A DNA stretch of 64,000 nt from Nicotiana tabacum. Its lineage: Eukaryota; Streptophyta; Magnoliopsida; Solanales; Solanaceae. Positions 9,612 to 23,400 of this stretch are shown piece after piece (the stretch's first letter is position 1; each line of letters begins with the position of its first letter). Where the stretch lies: the NCBI RefSeq assembly GCF_000715075.1, contig NC_134089.1, forward strand, positions 111,793,157-111,857,156. The letters are read 5' to 3'. Made by a program: the position numbers and the translations under genes. The notes under the pieces are model-generated. The model was not told where the DNA came from. It searched no databases and worked only from the letters and a program-made list of their open reading frames with translations.

Positions 9612-12600
9612 TGTTGATACCCAGTTTTCCCTATATATTTTCAATATGCAAAATACTTTCAAAATAGCATACATATGCATATATAAGCATGACCAAGTAT
9701 TTTATTATTTTTCCATAATTTTTAAGGGTTTTAAATTTATTTATTTCCCTTTTCATCCATAAAATCCCCAATAATTATTTCCAAAATTATTATTTTGATA
9801 ATTCATTTATTGAATTTTCATATATATGCAAAAATATCGCTAAGGTAGTTTTTACATATTTTTATTTATTTAGTATTTTCAAAGCAAATTGCATCTAATT
9901 GCAATGTTAGCCATTTTAAGGTTTAATTATGTTTTTATATTCATAAAATTAAGCCCTATATTTTTAAACTATTAATTATATGTTATAAATTATTTTAGTG
10001 CTTTCAATTTATTTCCAGAAATTAATTTACTATTTTTATAATTTTAAAAGGGGAAAATTGGCTATTTAAATAATAGCCCAATTACATTTCAATTTTTGCC
10101 TAAATTAAACCCAATTTCCCGGCCCAATTCCCATTCAAACCTGACCCCTAAACCAATCTAAACGACCCAACCCGGATTCCCCACCTAGCCATTTTAATCC
10201 TGGCCATTGATCATTTAGATCAACGGCCAACGTTCCCCCATACCATTTTTAACCCCAAACGAACCCTTACCCTAAATTATTTCTCACCACCCGCCACCCT
10301 TGAATCCCTTTTCTCTCCAATTCTTTATGCAGCCTCACCTAAACCTTAGCCGCCGCCACCCCATCCCATCCTAACCCACCTCAATCCCCACTTAATTCAT
10401 GGCTTCCCATGGCTGTTTAAGATGTACACCGGTCACCTACCTCTTCTGGTAGCCCGTTTGTGTGATTTCATGTCCAGATCTTGAAGAGATCTGGTCCAGT
10501 CCTTGCTCAACTTCTATTCATGGCTTTTCTCCGGCCATACATGGCAGTTCAAGTCAGATCCATGACTTTTCCGGCTAGATCAGTAACTTTTCAAGGTCTT
10601 TCTCACCTTTTTTTGGGTTCTCTGAAACCCTAACCTTTAAGATCTTTCAATTTTCTTCAGATCTATCTTAGATCTGTGAATGTTATGAACCCCTCAAGTG
10701 TTTTCCTTTAAAATTTTCCGATTTTCAAAACAACTCTTCGTCTTCAATGATTAGGGTTTCTCTTAACCTCTTTTAAAAGATCTCTTCTCTGATTTTTTGT
10801 GTTGTTTCATGATTTTTACTATGTTCAAACGATTTATTTATGCTTTTTCTTTAATTTGAATCAGCATATTGAAAACCCTAAGTGTTTTGGTTCTATCCGG
10901 GATTCTGAAACTTTCTTTATTTATTTTATACGCATACTTGTTTCGATTAAGTTCTGTGTGTTCGAATCCTTTTCCTTGTTTGATTTATTTGATTCTGAGT
11001 TCTTACTATTCTTTTAACTCGGCTGTTGTTAGAACCCTAATTTCTTAAAAAATGTTTTCCTCACTTGTTACTGTGAGACCTTTACTTGTTTATGATTTCT
11101 CTTTACCTATTACTATGTTCTTCTTTACTGTTGATTCTATGTGACTACTTGACCTACTTGACTATTGTGCTTCGAATATATTCTTGCTACTAAATCCTAG
11201 CTTACACCTACTGCTACTGTATGTTTGTGTTGTTTCTTTTGTCAACATGTTTAACTCTACATGCTTGTTCATCCTTTGCTATTTATATGGTGAAGTGTAG
11301 AATCATGTTCCTTTCTTGATTGATCTTGATTTCCTCAATATTCCGACTAATTGAAAAAGGTTTTCTTACGAGCCCTAATTTTACTCGCCTATTTAAAATT
11401 AATTGATTCCTTTCCCTTTACTGTGATGTTTTACCTTGCTGAATCCTTTCCCAAAATAAGCATATTTTGTAGTTAGACTTTGTTGTTTGCTTCATGCTTT
11501 TACTGCCCCTTTTATGGCAATAATCAATCTGTCCCCAAACTGATTTTCTTTCCTTAATTAGACCTACTGCTACCCGTTAAACAGTGATTCCTTAATTAAA
11601 GGGAATCACTTGTGGTAATAGATTCTAACTTGTGATTGTTTCCATGTTTGTGTTAGGACTCTACTTATTACCTTATTCTTCACCTGTTTTCAAAACTATA
11701 AATACCCACCCTCTTTTCTTTCAAAGAGAGGAACAATTGAGTTCAAGAACACACACTTATACTCAAAACTTTCTCTCTTTTCTCCACTACTACTTGTGCA
11801 ACTGCTTTGTCTAGCCGGCTGAAAGCCAAAGCTAGACTGTGGAATTATGCCTACTTTTTTCTTTCTGCACTTTGTTTCTCCACTGGTATGTCCTAATTAA
11901 TCTTCAAGCATCAACAACAACACGTTTCTTTAGTTGTTTCAGTTTCCTTCACCCTTTCCTGCTTCTGCTTATGTTTATGCAATCAAGTTACATTACTAAG
12001 CATGATGTAATCTGCTCCCCCCCTTCTAAATTAATGTTTTCCCTTATGTATGTACTCTGTCAGTCACTTGTTATGTGATTTGCTGACTAGTGAATCCCAA
12101 ACCCCCATATCCCCCTATGTGTTTGTGTTCTCTGGCTGGTTTGTGGGCATGGCAGCATCATCTATTGTTGTACATGACCAAACCTGACCATTCATGGGGT
12201 CATATGCTTCATGCAATGTAATCCCAAAACCCCTGACCCCATTGTGTAACTGCTGATTCTGTGTAGTTTGAGTTTTACTACTACTGTTTTCAAAACACCC
12301 TTACTACTTACTATTTCCAACCCAGTTTTAAATTAATCTCTGTGTTCTGCACTTCTACTATATTCTTAGAACCTAGGTTCTGCCCCTTTTGTGTGAGCCT
12401 TGCCTTGGCACCCTTGAGCTCCCTCTGAACTTGGACACATAAGGGCTGGCCCTTCCACACTATACTCATCTCTATTTGGTTATGCAAACCTAGGTGTAAG
12501 CATTGCCCCGGATCCCTTGAAACTCTTAAGGAACTTTAACACACCCAGGTCGGAGAAAGGCTTTGAAACAAGTGGCATTTGAGGTGGTTTATTCCATAAC

Positions 12601-14155
12601 TCAGAGAGGAAGTCAGAATGAGGCTTCCTATGGTTGTAACTTCTTATTTTGCACTTTTCTGATGTAATTCAGTATTTGATCTGTAATAATTTGACAAATA
12701 TTGGGGTTGGCTAGTGAAAGGGATGGGGTAATTATGCATGTTTTAGCTATTAGAAGGGTAGAGAACATGCCTATAAGATCTACTCTATTCAAGTTGTGCA
12801 TGTTTTACTTTCACACAAATAGAGATCATGCCCATAGGAATTTGACTTTAATTGAATAAATCCTGCCTACTTTACTGCATGTTCAATTAAATACCATGCT
12901 TATAGGATCAAAATCAATCGTTAACCCTTAGATACCATGCCTATAGGAATTAAAATCAGCTATAATAGAGATCATGCCTATAGGATCTAAATCAGTCTAT
13001 TTAAAATCAGTTTGACTCATGCCTATCATGAATCAGTTTAAGCAACCTACTCCTTTTATTAATACGGTTTAGAAAGCATGCCTATAGGGTCCAAATTGCC
13101 TGTTTTAAAATTAACCACTGTTCTGCCACCTCCTTAATTAGTGATAGATATCATGCTTATAGGACATCACCAATACACTTAGGCAAGCCTAAGGTAATTG
13201 CTTGATAAAACTGAACTCGCCTTTGTTTAATTAGCATTGCTACAACCAGCAGGCAGGCCTGATTCAGACTTCTTATCTGAGTTATGTAATAAATATGGTC
13301 TGCTTCAACAATTAAAGCACCCTGCCTTAGTACCTTTAAATTCTGACCCTAAATGAGTTTAAATCATGCTATTTATGTGCTTTATTTGAGGAGGTTTATA
13401 TGAGCCTCTTAGTTGTTTATATGTTTCTTCCTAATAAGCAGTCTTACGTGTTTTGTATGTCGCCTTAATCCTTTTACCTTTAAAAACCAAGAATCAGCCT
13501 AAAATCTTCCCTCTTATAGGAATAGTAGTCCTAAATCCCTCTGAGACTGATAGGAATAGGACGAGTAATAGCATGCAATAAAGGTCGAGACCAATCCGCG
13601 CTTTAATACCTTAACGGGGTAAGAAGGGTAGATATGGATATGATGATCGATGCGGTAATACCACGTGTATCCCCTCTTCTTAGGAGTGTCATACCGGGTA
13701 TCGCATTGATGTGATCCATATTATAAATAAAACTAGGACCCCCCTCCTTTTATATTCTCAAGTATTTGTGTAATTATAACTCATTTTCAAAATTCGCCTT
13801 TTAATATTTTTTTTAAACTCTTATGTGTTCAAACTTAAATCCCCTGCTATTTGAGCCAATATTTGTCTATCTGCCGATTGTACAAAATTTACAAAAACTG
13901 TCTGGCCGGGAACCACACTAGTGGATCCTGAGGGATGCCTAACACCTTCCCCTTATGATAATTTCAAGCCCTTACCCTTTCTCTGGTTATCAACAAACTT
14001 AGAAATGAATCCTTATAGGTGTCCTAATGTACCTTAAATCATTAGGTGGCGACTCTTCAAACGCAAACCCAGTTCCTAAAAGGAATGAGTTATCCCATAC
14101 CTAAAATGTCATAAACCCGATTTTCCGATACGAAGAGGGAAAAAGGGGCGTGATA
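9612..14155 (+). repeat. 5' LTR of element B (4.54 kb)
   Basis: It starts TGTTGATACCCAGTTTTC and ends GGGGCGTGATA. The canonical CA end has become TA, a C-to-T change compared with ...GCGCGACA in the 3' LTR. It holds the promoter box at 11697, scattered CATGCCTATAGG words at 12760-13160, and the conserved block at 13562-13650. No ORF inside shows a domain. Confidence 0.92.
11697..11704 (+). promoter_or_regulatory. LTR promoter TATA box, 5' LTR of element B
   Basis: TATAAATA lies at about 2.09 kb in the LTR, followed by CCCACC and a pyrimidine-rich leader. It is conserved at the matching position of LTR A and of the 3' LTR of B. In the 5' LTR this is the position that would drive the genomic RNA. 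Confidence 0.65.
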
Positions 14156-14158
14156 GCA

Positions 14159-14178
14159 TGTCGACTCTGTCGGGGATC
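14159..14178 (+). other. Primer binding site of element B
   Basis: The 20 bases TGTCGACTCTGTCGGGGATC begin 3 bp after the LTR end, where the minus-strand primer should bind. They match about 15 of 20 positions of the complement of a plant tRNA-Asp 3' end (TGGCGCCGTTGCCGGGGATC, from memory). The tRNA identity is tentative. Confidence 0.5.
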
Positions 14179-14846
14179 TTAGGCTCTTACCACTTTAGAT
14201 TGTTCTTTGAATTTTGTGCCTCCTTTATGTGCAATTACTTGTTTTATTCCTTTAAGCATTTAATTTCTTTTCAAGAGCAAAACTGACCTATCTTCTGTGT
14301 TTCCTTCCTTTATTGCTACTTTAAATTATGAAACTATTGTATTTATCGCTTTCTTAACATGCAAATACGTGCCAACATGTTTTAATTATTGCATAATCAT
14401 GCTCAACATCATACTCCACTCGTGCCAAACAAATACTATAGCAACGCTTATAATGAGTGGTTGCGCTCTTCCTATATCATTTACCCCCTAAATTCGGAAA
14501 GACATATTTGCGGTAAAACCAGTCGATCATCGGTGCAGTCGATGGTTCCGTGCCTTCCTCCTTGAGTTGTCCGCTCAAGGGTACCAGTCTAAAACCCCAT
14601 AGAAATCTTACTCTGTTCAAATTATGTATGCATCATGGTCAAACCTAGCCGGGTCAGTTATGTTGTCCACATAATGATCATTTAAGATAGCCTTGTCTAA
14701 AGTCCATCGAGTTTCCCTGAACCCAAATGGATACCACCACGTTCTGTGCATTTATTTGGAGAACTAAATGCTTCATGCTAATTGTTGGTATTAAATAGTC
14801 GATTCTGGTGGGCGTAAGGGCCTAACCTTGTTTTTTTTGCAGAAAT

Positions 14847-16433
14847 ATGAGACACGAAGTTCCTAGATTCAGCATGGTCACCAACATCCACCCAAGACTG
14901 CTAAGCTGGTGGAAAGATCTTCACTCTAGTGATCAAACTCTCGTCCAAAAAATATCTAGGAAATCTACCATCCCTTCTGGAGATCCAACCTAACAACAAG
15001 ATCATAGAAGCTGCCACACCGTTTTGGGATTGTGAAAGGGTTGTATTCCGCTTTGGGGACATTGAAATAACACCCTTTCTAGAGGAGATAGGAGGATTGG
15101 CCGGTCTAGTATGGGAAACTCCGGGTCTGCTGATGCTTGAGAATCGCAAAGGCAGGGGTTTCCTCAAAATGATGGGTTTGAAGAAACATTCAGAATTGAC
15201 ATGTCTGAAGGAATTCTACATCCCTTTTGACTATTTGTATGAAAGGTACGGTCACAGCAAATCTTATCATACCTACCCTGACGAGGTTGCCATCACATCC
15301 TTGAGGCACATCCATCGAAGGATTTTCGTCTTCATGTTTTGTTTCCTGGGTCTGATCGTGTTTCCGATGAAGAAGGCAAGACTCCATACCAGGCTGGCTA
15401 TGGTAACTAAGACCCTAATGGAAGGAAATGGTGGGCAACCATTCAACATCGTGCCCATGATCATTGCAGACATATATTGTGCCTTGGAGAAGTGTCAACG
15501 ATGAGCAAACACTTTGAAAGCTGCAATTTATTACTTCTACTCTGGCTCATGGAACATCTCCAAAGGGGCGAATACCGACAAGAGATTTAGCGAAGGGACT
15601 GAGATGATCACATCACTTTCCATCATCCAAAGCGAATGAATTACATCCCCAATACGTTTGCTTAGCCAGAGGATGCCAAAGGATGGGTCGAGCTATTTGA
15701 TAATCTGACTGAGGAACGGGTCCAATGGATGTTCGAGTGGTTTCTGACTGAGGAGTTCATCGCCCGATCCAGAGATGCACCTTTCCTGATACTGATCGGT
15801 CTGAGAGGAACATACCCTTACGTCCCTCTCCGAGTTATGAGGCAAGCTGGTAGGAAGTAGGTTATACCCAGGGTCAACAAGATGAGTCATTTCCGGGCTG
15901 ACTTCCAGAATGATGATAGTCCTTACAAGTGTCAAGCTCAACATATGTGGCACTGCAAGATCATAATGGGGAGAGAAACCATCGATCCAGACAAGTATCA
16001 TGCTGGTTGCGCTCCTTTCTACTCTGGTTAATTGGAAGACAATCATGATGGTCTGGGCCAGCCAGGGTTTGCTCGAGGTCACAAGATCATAGATGAATGG
16101 GCCGAGGCACAGGTCAAATACAACCAACTGCGCAAAAGGATCCGGGAGTACGAAAGCGAACAACGCGAGATACAAGAGTCCAACCAGAAGCTGATTGAGG
16201 AATGGAAGAACATGGTTGTCAGTGCCAACAAACGACTAGGATACTTGGAGCGAGGCATAGTGGAATTGGAGAGAAAGTTTCTCAAAAGGGTCTAAGATTG
16301 TCAAAATGCTGAAGGGACCGATGGTAGACACCTAGCCAGAGCATACCTCTTGTTGGGACTTCGCGAGTTGGGAAAGCTGTTCGATGGAGCCAAGGATGCG
16401 GAATCTGGGGAAGGTCCTTCTAGGACCAAATAG
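14847..16433 (+). pseudogene. ORF1 of element B (Ogre-type extra ORF), decayed
   Basis: The frame opens at ATG 14847, right after a pyrimidine tract ending TTTTTTTTGCAG that looks like a 3' splice site. A one-base shift in an A run near 14950 moves it to the frame of 14929-15504, with the segments FWDCERVVFRFGDIEITPFL and FMFCFLGLIVFP. This resembles the DUF7745-like / plant-mobile-domain-like ORF1 that Ogre elements carry before gag. After a stop at 15502-15504 the frame is broken. A coiled-coil tail (16032-16293; KIIDEWAEAQVKYNQLRKRI) then continues past one more stop to 16433. The function of ORF1 proteins is not known. Confidence 0.6.
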
Positions 16434-16757
16434 ATAGGAGTATATCTTTTCGCTTTATAAATTGTAATAAGGCCCATGGCCATTAGTGACTTTTATTTCC
16501 TGTTTATTTAATATCAATTTGGGATTCGTCTACTTTTTATCAATAAAATGAGGCATTTAGCATCCTAAGTTCTCCAAATTAATTTGTCGCTAGGCCTACC
16601 TCGGGCACAAAGAGGTTCCCAAATTAGGACACGTTTTATATTCCGCATTATGTGTGTTTGAATACTACAACACTTTTTATATTCTCCACTAACTTGATCA
16701 TCTTTTATTTTTATTTTGTTTTTATTATTCCCCTCCCCAAAGGTTAGTTTGTGCATT

Positions 16758-19700
16758 ATGGCATCGTCATCTTATTTCACAAGATCCAGGCCCTCCACTC
16801 ACTCCTCCTCTTAGTCCTCTTAAAAGCAAGAACAAAGGCAAAATGGAAGATTTGAACAACATCAGGAAGGAGAACACAGTTGAATGGGTAGAGGCCATTG
16901 ATGGCCAAGGTACTCAGGTTACTAAGGAGAATGTATCCCAACTTGAACAAAAGCTGTTGAAATTCCAAGAAGAGCTCGATCAGGTTCGAAATCTGGCAAG
17001 CCTGTCATTTTCCCTCAGCACCCCAGATATCAAGTTTTCCAATACTCAAAAACCCCACACCTCCTCAAAATATCCCACAACAACAGAATCATCCCGCTCC
17101 TTACCATTACACTGTTCCATCAAAAAATCAATGAAACACCTTCCATATCCCAAACAACACTCCGCTACTCACCCAGAACCTTAAAACCCCACAAATGACC
17201 ATTTCTGCACCCACACACCAGGCCACCATAACACCCCTATCTACGTGGAGACCATGCCACACTTTACCCAACCTATCTCAGGCACACCCGAGTCTGATGA
17301 AAAAGACCTGCTCATCAGAAACCTGGCTGAGGAACTTAAGAAATTGACTAGCCGGATTTAGGGCGTTGAAGGAAGTAAAGGAATCGAGGGGCTGAACTAT
17401 GAAGATCTTTTCATACAACTCGATGTCGAACTACTAGAGGGGTACAAACCTCTGAAGTTCGAAATGTTTGATGGTATAGGGGATCCAAGGGTCCATTTGA
17501 GGACGTACTGTGACAAGCTGGTTGGAGTAGGGAAAGATGAGAGAATCCACATGAAGCTGTTCATAAGGAGTTTGAAAGGAGATGTGTTGTCCTGGTACAT
17601 CAGCCAAGATCCAAAGAAGTGGTCAAGCTGGGTAAGCATGTCGTCCGACTTTATGGACATGTTCAGATTTAACATAGAGAATGCGTCGGATGTGTTCTAT
17701 ATTCAGAATCTAAAGAAGAAGCCTACGGAAATGTTTCACGAGTATGCTACTCGCTGGAGGTTCGAAGCCGCTAAGGTCAGACCTGCCGTAGAAGAGGAAC
17801 AGATGAACAATTTTTTTGTCCGGGCTCAGGACTCGCAGTATTATGAACGACTTATGATGATCGAGAGCCACAAGTTCTCCGACATTATCAAACTGGGTGA
17901 AAGAATTGAAGAGGGTATCAAAAGCGGAATGGTTACGAACTTCGAGGCCTTGCAAGCTACAAATAAGGCCTTGTAGTCTGGTGATTTGTCCAAGAAAAGG
18001 GACGTAGGGGCCGTGATGGTTGCACAAAGGACCAAATCTCCCATCAAATACCAAACTTACCCAACACCTCCACTCACATATCAGCCAACTCCGAACTGCC
18101 AAGCACCCTCACCACCAACTTACCAATCACCTCCACCTCCCACATATCAACCTACTTCACCCAGATACTCCCAACTCGCTCATGTCTACCAAACCTATAA
18201 TGCTCAACCATCCCACTATCAATCACCTCCTACGCGCCAAAACTTCCCTAGACCTCGACCTAATTTTGATCGCTAACCTCCAAAACAATATAAAGCCATC
18301 GCCGAACCCATTGACCAGTTGTACGAGAGACTCAAAGCTGCTGGTTATGTCACCCCCATCCCTGCCGTGACCCCTAAGAACCCTTCTCAGTGGGTTAACC
18401 CAAACAAATCCTGTGTATACCACTCCGGCATGAAAGGACACACCATCGATGAATGTCGTTCATTGAAAGAAAAAATCCAGTCCTTGATTGATAACAAGAT
18501 CATTGTGGTAAAGGAACCCGCACCAAATGTCTGCAACAACCCTCTGCCAGACCATAAGGGTAGAGGTATCCACATGATTGAAATAGAGGATGACTGGGAT
18601 CCGAAGAGATCAATCAGGTTGATCACAGAAGGCGATGACCCAAAGAAGCCAATAGTTACTCTCAATCCAATCATAGTCCAAATTCAACAATCTGAGGACA
18701 CTGAGGTAAATATGTCTGTGCCATTTGAGTTTAAAGCAATGTCATCTGCAAAGACACCAACACCAATTGAGGTCGAATTCATATCTCCGGAAAATGCACC
18801 CGCACCATTCGAGGTTGCAGTTTGGCCACCCAAGGAACATGCTCCATTCAGAGTGAGGTTAGCCATGCCAATCCCAGTGGCAATGACGACCATGACACCA
18901 TTCCATACAAAGGTTGTACCCTAGGACTATACAACCGAGGCAAGGAGGAAGAGCAAGGTCAGGTTTGAAAAGACTGTTGCAACACAGGGTATGACAAGAA
19001 CTGGTAGAGTCTATACCCCTAAACATCTAGCTGAGTTAAGCAAGCAGGCCTCCAATCGGCCGCCCCTCATCGAGATAGGTCCAGACGATCTTTGGGGAAA
19101 GATACAGGCCAATGAATATTCGGTCATCGACCAGTTGAACAAAACACCAGCGCAAATATCCATTCTTGCTTTGCTACAAAATTCTGAGGTACACAAGAAT
19201 ACTCTGCTAAAGGTACTAAGTGAAGCATACGTGCCAAGTAACATCACTGGCAGGGAAATGGCTAACATGGTAGGACAAGTGTTAGAGAGCCATAAGATCA
19301 CATTTCATGAAGACGAGCTGCCACCTGAAGGGCTGAGGCACAACAAGGCACTACACATCACCGTGTAATGCGAAGATTATTTCATCACCAGAATCCTGAT
19401 CGATGGAGGTTCCAGTCTCAATATTTGTTCGCTGGTAACACTCAAGAAGTTGGGTAAAGGACTACATGAGATAAAAGATGGAGCTATCAATGTGAAAGCC
19501 TTCGACGGTTCCCAGAGGTCCACTATTGATGAGATTATTCTATGCTTACAAATGGGACCAACATGGTTCGACATCAATTTCCAGGTAATAGACGTGCCAG
19601 CATCTTACAACTTGCTGTTGGGACAGTCATGGATTCATGGTACTGGGGTCGTAGCATCAACACTGCATCAGACAGTAAAATTCGAATGGAATCACCAGGA

Positions 19701-20271
19701 AGTGATTATTCACGGCGACGGTAGCAACCCTATATACAGTCGCCAGACCATTCTGGCAATCAAAGGAAGAAAGAAGCAAGGTGGAGAGACTTACCACCAC
19801 ATTGAACGGGTAAATGTTGTTGACAAAAACAAATGGTGGGATAACAAAATTGAGAGTATACTGAATTGCAGTGGGTACGAACCTGGCAAGGTGCTCGGCA
19901 AGAACCACCAAGGAATCGCTAAGCCTATAAAACTCAAAAAGCATGGCACTACCTTCGGTTTGGGATATGACTACACCTGGGAAGAATTTAACAACTGGTC
20001 GCCACCATGGCGCAGTCCTTACTATCCCCTAGAGCAGCCTATACCGCGTCTGGAGCAGTCTTTCCAACAAGCTAACATTATTTATGGGACAGATGAAGAA
20101 GAAGCAATTGCAGCAGTGAAGAATTTGTTCCTAGAAGACAATGACATGGACTGTTGTGTTGTTCTTGAGGAGGAGGGGGAGGATGGCCCTTCCATACAGG
20201 CTGTAAGCAGAGGGGCACGCCTCAATAACTGGAACATCAGGACAACCAGATCCTGGCGAGCCTCGGGGTAG
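16758..20271 (+). pseudogene. gag-protease region of element B, decayed
   Basis: ATG 16758 starts MASSSYFTRSRPSTHSSS. After a small frameshift one frame runs from about 16800 to 20271. It shows a short coiled coil (LEQKLLKFQEELDQVRNLA), then the retrotransposon gag domain (about 17464-17880; GDVLSWYISQDPKKWSSW). A Pro/Tyr/Gln-rich linker of TYQ.PP repeats follows (18045-18240), then a zinc-knuckle-like CVYHSGMKGHTIDEC (18412-18456). An aspartic protease comes next (19395; LIDGGSSLNIC, core D-G-G-S), then a G-patch-like GYEPGKVLGKNHQGI segment (19876). In-frame stops lie at 17182, 17350, 17974, 18274, 18922 and 19366. Several fit a single C-to-T or G-to-A change from Gln or Trp codons. Confidence 0.85.
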
Positions 20272-20481
20272 CAAGGCTAAAACAAGCATTATGCACTGTT
20301 TTATTTGCTAAATGATTTTGTTTTCGCATTCTTTCAATTCCCGCAATAAGGTCTCCAATGTTCAAAACAGTTATGTAATTTATCAAAGCATTTTGACTTT
20401 TCTTATGAATCAACACTCATTATTATTCTTCTCTCATTACTTTACATATACAACATTACTATTACTTATCTTGATGAACCA
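20272..20481 (+). other. Spacer between protease and reverse transcriptase (intron-like)
   Basis: This is 210 bp of T-rich sequence with many stops in the shared frame. Protease and reverse transcriptase are in the same frame on either side (20482 minus 17464 is a multiple of three). Ogre elements are known to have an intron between pro and rt, and this spacer is at that place. I could not identify convincing donor and acceptor sites, so splicing is inference. Confidence 0.45.
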
Positions 20482-23400
20482 ATGACTGTGACATGCATTG
20501 AGACAACGCAACAAACGGACATTGATTCAGAGGAAGATGTCATACCAGATGAGATTGTCAAAGAAGTTGAGAACTTTGAGAATAGACCTAAGTCCAACCT
20601 GGATGAGACAGAAATTGTTGACTTGGGATACGCAGAACACGTCAAGGAAACACAAATCAGCGTTCACTTATCACCATCAAAAAAGAAGGAATACACAGAA
20701 TTTCAAAAGGAATATGAGGACATATTCGCCTGGTCGTATGATGACATGACTGGTCTGAGTACGTCTATTGTGGCTCATAAACTTCCAACCGATCCGACAT
20801 GTCCGCCGATAAAGTAAAAGCTCTGAAAATTCAAACCTGATATTAGTTTGAAAATCAAAGAAGAAGTCTCTAAGCAAGTCAAAGCTAAGGTTCTCAGGGT
20901 AGTAGAATATCCGACATGGTTAGCCAACACCGTGCCAGTACTAAAGAAGGATGGGAAGGTCAGAGTCTGTGTCGACTACCGGAATCTCAACCGGGCCAGT
21001 CCAAAAGACGACTTCCCTTTGCCGAATATACACATCCTGATTGACAATTGTGCCAAGCATGAGTTGCAGTCATTTGTAGATTGTTTCGCGACCTATCATC
21101 AGATCTAGATAGATGAAGAAGATGATGAGAAAATGGCTTTCATTACACCGTGGGGGATGCACTGTTACAAGATGATGTCGTTCGGCCTAAAGAACGCAGG
21201 GGCCACCGACATGAGGCCATGACTATCATTTTTCATGATATGATACACAAGGAGATAGAGGTATATGTAGATGATGTTATTATCAAGTCCAAGAAGGCCA
21301 CTAACCACATGGAAGATTTGAGGAAGTTCTTCAATAGATTGCGGAGATACAACCTGAAACTGAATCCCAAAAGTGCACATTTGGGGTTCCCGCTAGAAAA
21401 TTGCTTGGGTTTATTGTGAGTCGCCGAGGAATAAAACTGTATCCATCAAAAGTCAAAGCTATTCAAGAACTGCAACCGCCAAAGAACAAAAAGGATATGA
21501 TGAGTTTCTTGGGAATGCTCAACTACATCAGCCGATTCATAGCACAATCTACAGTTATTTGTGAACCAATCTTTAAAATGTTGAAGAAGGATGCCGCTAC
21601 CAAATGGACTGATGACTGCCAAAAGGCCTTCGACTGAATCAAAGAGTACTTGTCAACACCACCAGTCTTGGTCCCGCCTGAGCCAGGTAGACCCTTATTA
21701 CTCTACCTTGCAGTATTGGATGGAGCTTTCGGTTGCGTTCTGGGGCAGCATGATGAAACAGGAAGGAAAAAGCAGGCTATCTATTATCTCAATAAGAAGT
21801 TCACCCCACACGAGGCCCGGTATTCTCTGTTGGAACGCACCTGTTGTGCTCTGACTTGGGTAGCTCAGAAGCCGAGGCACTACTTCTGCGCCTATACTAC
21901 ATATCTCATATCAAGGATGGATCCTTTGAAGTACATCTTTCATAAGCCTATGCACATTGGCAAGCTAGCCAAGTGGTAAATCCTGTTGAGTGAGTTCGAC
22001 ATTGTTTACGTAACTCAGAAAGCGGTCAAGGGACAAGCACTGGCAGACCACCTTGCTGAGAATCCCGTGGATGGAGAATACGAACCCCTAAATACGTACT
22101 TTCCTGATGAAAAGGTATAATTCATAGGAGAAGACATTACAGAACCCTATGACGATTGGAGAATGTTTTTCGATGGAGCAACAAATTTCAAAGGAGTTGG
22201 CATAGGAGTAGTCCTAGTATCAAAAACCGGTCAGCATTATCCGGTGTCTGCCAAACTCAGGTTCTCGTGCACCAACAACATGGCCGAATATGAAGCTTGC
22301 ACCCTAGGGCTCAAAATGGCCATTGACATGAATGTTTAATAGCTACTAGTAATTGGAGATTCAAACCTGCTTATACATCAGGTACGAGAAGAATGGGAAA
22401 CCAAGAACTCCAAGATACTCCCGTATCTGCATCATGTACATGAATTGAGAAAGAAGTTCACGAAGGCGGAGTTCCAACATGTTCCCAGAGTCCAGAATGA
22501 GTTCGTCGATGCATTGGATACCTTGTCATCTATGATACAACATCCAGACAAAAATTTCATTGACCCCATTCCAGTAAAGATCTATGATCAGCCAGCTTAC
22601 TGTGCCCATGTTGAAGAAGAAGCAGAGGGAAAGCCCTGGTTTCATGACATCAAGAAATATTTGGCAAAAGGAGAGTACCCAGAGCTTTCAAATCCTACTC
22701 AGAAACGCATACTTCGGAGATTGTCCAACAACTTCTTTCACAACGGAATTTTGGATTACTAAGGTGTGTCGACGCAAAAGAAGCATCCAGGCTACTAGAG
22801 GAAATTCATGTCGGGACCTGCAGTCCCTATATGAATGGTTTTGTCTTAGCAAAGAAGATACTCTGAGCAGGTTACTTTTAGATGACCATGGAAACGGACT
22901 GCATCCAGTATGTCCGGAAATGCCACCGCTGTCAGATACATGCATACATGATAAAGGTACCACCAAATGAGCTTAATGCAACAAGCTCACTGTGGTCGTT
23001 CGCCGCCTAGGGAATGGATGTTATTGGACCAATTGAGCCTGCCGCTTCCAATGGACACCGGTTTATCCTGGTAGCCATCGACTATTTCATCAAATGGGTC
23101 GAAGCAGCATCTTACACAACAGTGACTAAGAAAGTCGTGGCAGACTTTGTTCGTGACCGCATTGTTTGTCGATTCGGGATTCTAGAGTCAATCGTTACTG
23201 ATAATGGCTCCAACCTCAACACTGACTTGATGAAAGCTATGTGTGAAACCTTCAAGATCAAACACAAGAATTCCACAACCTACAAACCTTAAATGAATGG
23301 AGTTATAGAAGCCACCAACCAAATATCAAGAAGATATTGAGGAAAATAATAGAAAAGCATAAACAGTGGCACAAAAAGATATCATTTGCTCTATTGGGGT

